This document shows, piece by piece, positions 58,525-64,000 of a stretch of 64,000 bases of DNA; the stretch's first letter is position 1, and each line of letters begins with the position of its first letter. The translations under genes and the position numbers were made by a program. The notes under the pieces were generated by a model. That model saw nothing but the letters and a program-made list of their open reading frames with translations, was not told where the DNA came from and did no database searches. The stretch is taken from the NCBI GenBank assembly GCA_002786025.1, contig NHNW01000020.1:186001-250000 (forward strand), read 5' to 3'. Source of the stretch: Zasmidium citrigriseum. Its lineage: Eukaryota; Ascomycota; Dothideomycetes; Mycosphaerellales; Mycosphaerellaceae.

Positions 58525-59964
58525 TGTGATGATTATTAAATGAGAGCAAGACGTCTCACATTCTCTGGGTAAGGAGACAATGGATTGGACAGCAAGATGA
58601 GATGCAGTGGCGGCGAGGCACAGATATGTAGAGTGAGGCACGTGAAGGTCGGTACATCACTCATCCCAATCCGTCGCCGAGGTTCGCAGATGTGGAACCG
58701 TCTCGAACGATGCCCGTGATCACGAGTACAGCCTTGGATGGAGACAGTGGAGGTGGCAATACATGCCAGGCGACCTTGCTGGTCACTGGGATCGTGTCGT
58801 CCAATATCGATTGATGGCGTGGAGAGTTTGAGATATGCTCAGACGACGAGGATGAGTCTTTCCTGCTTGTTTTGACTTCGTGAGGCCGGGTTGTCGCCAT
58901 CGTACTCTTGAGAACGATGCTCTTCCGAGTGATTGACTGTGATTGGTCAGATAGAGACAGCCGTCGAGTCGTTTTGGCCGAGTACGTCGATATCGTTCAC
59001 ATGTTGTGAAGAAGGGGACGCGATATCACGCGCATTAGTCGACACATCAAGCAATGCATTTGCAATTGCTGGAGGCAGGAGCGAATGAGGGTGTCATGGA
59101 AGCGAGCGATGTCGCGGCAGGGATCTGATAAGGCCCATATCAGGGTCTGGGGCTCGGGTAGATCCTCGTCTGCAGCACCAACGCCACCAACCAGCTGAGT
59201 AACAACTACAATGACCACCGACATCTCGTCTCATCTGCCTGCCAGCGCAAATACAGACTCCACTGCAAGCGGAGAGCCGTGACGACGACAGCGGGGTCGC
59301 AAGCTGATACGAAGCGAGTGTGAGATATCCGCCGCGGCCATCGGCTATTGTCATCCTCGACATGGCCCGATTGATGGCAGGAGACGCCGTCATCAGATCA
59401 TGAAGATGGTGGTCTCTGCATCCTGTCTGGCCACTCTAACCGAGCGAGCTGAGAGGAAGGTCTTTCGACAGCTCGGCCTGCCTCCATCCTTCGAGGATGA
59501 CTCCGCGGAAAGCCTCTAGGTCTCGGAAGGCCATGAATGCAAGCAAACGCATAAACTGCTACACGAAACCCCTTCGCCGTTCAAGGTCAACTGTGTTTGG
59601 GCTTCAGAACGCGTTCAATGTCAAGACTCACCTCGGCGCCTGAGTAGAGCGTTGATGCCCATGGTGTCGGTATCCCAGATATCGAAATCGAACATACATT
59701 TGAGTTTCGGCCCGTTGGACTTGAAATCGCACACCACTGGTCGACCTGCCGCCAATCGTCTCCTAACTTCACTTCATCCATCACAACGACGCCTTCCATT
59801 CCCGTACACGCTCCGGACTGCGCGGCAACAAGTGTACGAGTCGCCACACTGTTGCACTTACATGGAACATAGCTAGCGATGCCTGGAGGTCTATAGCGAG
59901 AGGTTCTTTACGATAGATTGCCCCATTGTGTCGAAGACAGGCCATCCGTGCAGGGCTTATTGAA
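58525..59964. other. Intergenic region between divergent Lon and esterase genes
   Basis: 1.44 kb with no gene I can support. A minus-strand ATG frame of 79 codons (58,661-58,900) is the best candidate but has no recognisable feature. It contains the promoters of Lon and of the SGNH esterase. Confidence 0.45.
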
Positions 59965-61338
59965 ATGGATCAAAAGCCATTTTCCCAGTCTGAATCCACT
60001 GCGCGATACATGTAAGGCGAACAGTGTGGTATCGCTCCGAACGCCAATCACTCTAACTTCTCGGCAGACCGCGCGTACGTTCTCGACACCTCCTCGTAGC
60101 AACGGCATTGTTATTGTTGTTTGGGTACTATACATACGGTCCAGCAGCGTCATCAGGCCCATCTCCTGTCTACAACCATGCGTACGTCCGCTCATCCTAA
60201 AGAGATTATCAAGCCTCATTCACGTCCAACAGATACTCACTTCGATACTGGCCTGGCTGGTCTGGTCTAAACCACATCATCTTCTTCGGCGACAGCTACA
60301 CATCCACTCGCTTTTTACCCAAGAATGCCCCACCGTCGCTCGAAAACCCGTTTGGCAATCCTCCAATCCCCGGAAACGTCAGTCAGAAACGCCCGCTATG
60401 GTCCGACTATGCCGTGATGAAATACAACGAAAGTAAACTCACGGCCATCAATCTCTCCTGGGGTGGCGCGACTGTTGATGATGAGCTTCTTGTCCCTTTC
60501 ATGGATGTCATCGAAGGCCTGAATCGACAGGTCGCAGGCCATTGGACGGATAAGTACGCCTGGGGTGGGAAGGAAGATGCGAGTTTCAAGTGGCAAAGTC
60601 ATGATACGCTCATAACGTTCTGGTTCGGCATCAACGACATCATCGCCACGACCCACTGGGAAAACAGAACCGAAGTCTGGAAGCGAGATCTGACAACCTA
60701 TCGCAATAGCATCGTAAGTTCCGGCCCTCTCTCTGCATCACAGACCTCTACTCACCCTTCCAGGAGCAAGTCTACAACCAAGGCGGCCGCAACTTCCTCT
60801 TCTTCAACGTCCCACCCATCGAACGCGCCCCCATAACCCTCGCCATGCCCTCCGACCTCCAAAAACAGCGAGCCCTCCACGTAACCGAATGGAACCAACA
60901 CCTCTTCACCATGGTCCACGACTTCACCAAACTCCACAACGACACCACAACCTTCTGGTGGGACGCCTACAAATCCTATGCTCAAGTCATGGATAATAAA
61001 TGTTCGCATAAAAAGACTTGTGTTCTGAAGAATATGACGGGGTATTGTGCTGAGTATGCGAATCGCTTGGATACGGAGTTGTTGGTTTCGTGGGAGCAGT
61101 TTGAGAAGGGGTGTGAATGGCCGTTGAAGGATTACTTTTGGGTAAGCTTGCAACAAAACATTCTAGAGTTCTTAGACTTACTGTTTTGTCACAGATGGAT
61201 CTCCTTCATCATGGGTATCATATGCATGATGTGACTGCACAAGGCGTCGTCCAGATGATGAAACAGACGCCGAGGAATTACTTCCCGCCGAGTTTTGGGA
61301 CGTTTGAGGGCATTGGGGTGGGTGTCGGTGGTGGGTGA
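59965..61338 (+). CDS. SGNH/GDSL-type esterase (CE16-like), membrane-anchored
   Basis: Predicted 387-aa hydrolase of the SGNH fold, related to fungal acetylesterases. Exons: 59,965-60,011, 60,068-60,181, 60,233-60,713, 60,764-61,141 and 61,195-61,338; four introns of 50-56 bp; 1,164 nt in frame. The N-terminus MDQKPFSQSESTARYIPRVR then one hydrophobic segment at about 23-37 suggests a signal anchor (type II). Catalytic blocks: GDSY with Ser 75; GGAT near 131-134; WFGIND with Gly 186 and Asn 188; and MDLLHHG with Asp 342 and His 345. Likely removes acetyl or acyl groups from cell-wall or plant polysaccharides. The exact substrate is unknown. Confidence 0.82.
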
Positions 61339-64000
61339 CCGCGCTGTAATGATATTGTTGAGCGGTGGAATCCTTGATTTGGTACATGTGCTACCTGGAA
61401 TGATATACAGTATACAGTCTGGCCTGGACTTGATAGATGATCTGGGGCTGAGAAATGAACTGGATTCTTAATCACATGGCCTCGGAACCTTTCTCTTGTG
61501 GAATTTGGTCTTGTCCTGATAATGCTCGAGTGTAGCAGAGGGACACACGATCACATCGAGACCTCACCTTTCACCCCATCCGCAACCCAAAGCCGTCCTA
61601 TTCCCTACCTCTCTCCGAACCCTCCCATCATCGCCGTCTGACGGCAATCGATATCTGCAGATGTAACGCCATGGCGTGAGCTGTCGTGTGAGAATCCAAG
61701 AAATGAGGGCTGCGAGCCGGCATGCCGAGCAAGAGGCGCGTGGTGTGGAATCTAGACCTCCAAGGCGTCCTGACGGGTAGTACCGGAAGTATCGCCGCTA
61801 GCGTCGAGGCGAGTGAAGATGGCTTGGCTTGTTGGGGAGATGTGATGGGAGACAAGGAGGCGATTCTGATGAAAGAACAGCTTCTTGTGGTGCAGGAGAC
61901 GGGCGAAGCCGACGGGGTCTGGCTATCATCCCTGCAGTGAAGTGAAGCCCAACGCAAATTAGTTCGCCAAGCTCCACTTGCGCACCATGTGAACGATGTC
62001 ACCCTCCCTGATCGTGGCTGAAGTCCGATCCCAGCGTCCAGGCTCATCAAGCTCTATCGAGACGATGATCGAATGTACAGGCGGACATGCTGCAGGGTAG
62101 TCTTCAACGGGATCCGTGGAGAGAGGGGTGCAGAGCTTCCTGGGATTGCTGTGCCGGTTGCTGTGCGCTCAGCTGAGGGGTCGGGTTTGTTGATCTGTTT
62201 ACTTCGCCTGGGAGTATGGTTGCAAGGGCATTGAGCAAAGAAATTCTTCTCGGTCGCTGAGCGTGAATATCAGCGAGACAGGAAGTGAGGGTTTCCGAAC
62301 AGAATCTTGGGACCTGCCGCTTCGCAGTCCTTGATCTTCTGCCGCGTTGGAGCAGTCCCGCCCCACGAGCCCTCTCCTCAAACCACAATTCTCGAGCAGA
62401 AAAATGAAGGAGAGGAAGGCGATTCTTTCGAGAAGGGAATTGGTGAAGACAGAAGGGTTGAAAGGGCATTGAGTGCCAAGTGAAGAGAGAGCCGCGAAGG
62501 AAAAGAAGCTTCAATATGAAGACATGGACAAAAGTGGGTGTTACTGAAGATGAAGAGATTGAAAAATGCACACATACCTTGTCTTGTTCCCAATGACTTC
62601 AGATCGCCTGCCTCGTCACTGGATCTGTTCCAGGCGCACGCATTGTTGTCGATGCTCTGAAAATTCAACGCGGACTTGATCGTTGGCGTCAACGGTTCCA
62701 ATGAAATCATCAAGTCGTCCTAAGGATCTTTGCAATGATGGACTTGCGTGTCCAAGCCGACTTATCTTCGTGGCCAGGGTGATTCGTGATTTGTGGTTCG
62801 AATCTTCAAGATGAAGCTCCAAATCCGCCATTAAGGTGCGAGACCATCAAGGTGTCGACTTCGTCTCGACTTCATATCTCGACTTTCAATGCTCGTAGAT
62901 CAAAAGTGAGCCAACTCCGACCATTTCTCGCTGGGGGGTTTCGACATTGATCTCTCGTTCTGTTGAGGTCCCAACGACTGGTTGCACGCGCGCGCTCAGC
63001 TCGTTGACGCTGCCGCTGGTCCAGCGAGAAGACCGTTATATCCCGAAGCTGGATGTTTTTTCCTCTCGGACGATGGGACCTGCGATGAATCAAGACGCTG
63101 CCGCCGCTGTCGACTCTCCTGGTGTCCGGTTCGAAGAGGCGTGTCTGAAGGAGGCAGGTGCCAACGCCCGGATGGACAATGCCGTTCGATGGCGCTGCGG
63201 CGTCGAACTTGTTGATCGATCTCGACTGGCCAAGTAACATCCGCAAGCCCGTTCCCAGCGACGGTCAGGCACCGCCCAACAAGAGCTTTCGATGCAAGCA
63301 AACCCGGAAGACCGCGAATCGCCGCACTTTGTCCATGCTGTTTCAGGAAACCAGCTCAAGGTACATCCTATGAGATCCAGTCGTGGAGTCCAAAAGATCC
63401 AGCTGTCTCATGCAGCCATGCATCAGCCATAGCTTCCAGCTTCGGGAGCGCTCGTCCGGAGAGCAATCAGCGCGAAGCGACCTGGTACTGCGGCGCAGCC
63501 AGATGCTGGACGGTGATGCAGTTACGAATCACTGGATTGGAGCTGTGTCTGGGATGAGGCAAGCTTTAGTGGAGCAAGCTCGCATGTTGTCACGAGAGAG
63601 CTTTCCCCGCAGTGTCGCCGTGCACCAAAACTGGCTCTTTTGAAAATCTGGGGACAAGGTTCGGGCTACGCGTGTGGTCGAAGCATCCGTGAATCCGAAA
63701 GGTACACGCGGACAAGTGTCGTGCAGGTCGCCGTTCGGCCCTGCATCCATGATTTGGCCAGAGGGACGTTAGCTGCCGCCTCCTGCGAAGAAAATCTGGC
63801 TGGAAGTTCGAGATGCGACTTTTCGAGATGGCCTAGGCAGCTGAGAATGGCTTGGGGAGCAAGGATTGGATCCATGCCGGCTGCTTGGTTGCTTCCTCCA
63901 GGCCATGACCCCGTCAGGATCGTCCCGTTCTAGCAAAGCTGGTGGATCAGTGCTGAACAGGCCTTCTGCCCGATCGTCGACAGAGCCATTGCCCCTCCTT
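61339..64000. other. No supported gene to window end
   Basis: 2.66 kb of non-RIP sequence with many overlapping short frames on both strands. Candidates are a plus-strand frame at 62,947-63,237 ending in VDRSRLAK and minus-strand frames at 61,628-62,050 and 62,104-62,571. None has a convincing start, splice pattern or domain. A gene with small exons could be hidden here, or the region may be regulatory. Confidence 0.4.

Noticed and set aside
55681..58641. Lon start at the upstream end of the open frame (58,641)
   Set aside because: The codon there is GTG; the first ATG is at 58,524 and matches the usual Lon N-terminus.
58661..58900. 79-codon minus-strand frame upstream of Lon
   Set aside because: It has an ATG, but composition and length give no support for a gene and no motif is recognised.
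62947..63237. 96-codon plus-strand frame near the window end
   Set aside because: No convincing start codon or splice context; overlapping frames on both strands are of similar length, as expected in GC-rich DNA.

Overview
This window looks like a filamentous ascomycete (Pezizomycotina), most likely a Dothideomycete. The reasons are: short introns of about 49-83 bp with GTRNGT donors; a repeat block with the mark of repeat-induced point mutation (RIP); a peroxisomal Lon protease; a fungal NACHT/STAND protein; and an expanded family of small F-box-like proteins of a type I associate with Mycosphaerellales and black fungi. The lineage call is inference. All exon boundaries were set by eye from splice signals, frame and family knowledge.

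Layout. Positions 1 to about 33,770 are dead repeat DNA. CpA/TpG dinucleotides are almost absent while CpG is kept, and every frame is full of TAG/TAA. Four Ty3/gypsy remnants can be read through the stops: one on the minus strand (about 7.3-13.6 kb); one on the plus strand with a 188-bp LTR pair (15,639-22,795); a second on the plus strand (about 23.5-29.1 kb); and a minus-strand gag with a zinc knuckle (about 31.2-31.9 kb). The damage stops abruptly at about 33,770, and ordinary gene-rich sequence follows.

Gene region, left to right: MFS transporter (+), NACHT/STAND NTPase (+), three F-box-like paralogs (+), DIM1 (-) and LEA1 (+) as a divergent spliceosome pair, a hypothetical protein (-), aldehyde dehydrogenase (-) divergent from nitronate monooxygenase (+), a secreted probably GPI-anchored ferritin-like protein (+), three more F-box-like paralogs (-), peroxisomal Lon protease (-), and a membrane-anchored SGNH/GDSL esterase (+). 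The last 2.7 kb has no gene I can support.

The strongest new signal is in the F-box-like family. Five of the six paralogs, spread over 14 kb and on both strands, carry the same two-part promoter module: CACATG followed 21-36 bp later by CGCACAGACC or a one-base variant, ending about 90-112 bp before the ATG. The proteins themselves are strongly diverged, so the module looks selectively kept and suggests co-regulation. Other points of note are the LTR pair that differs almost only by CG/TA dinucleotide swaps, a palindromic motif recurring through the first 14 kb of the repeat block, and two proteins ending in peroxisomal targeting tripeptides (Lon SRL, nitronate monooxygenase ARL).
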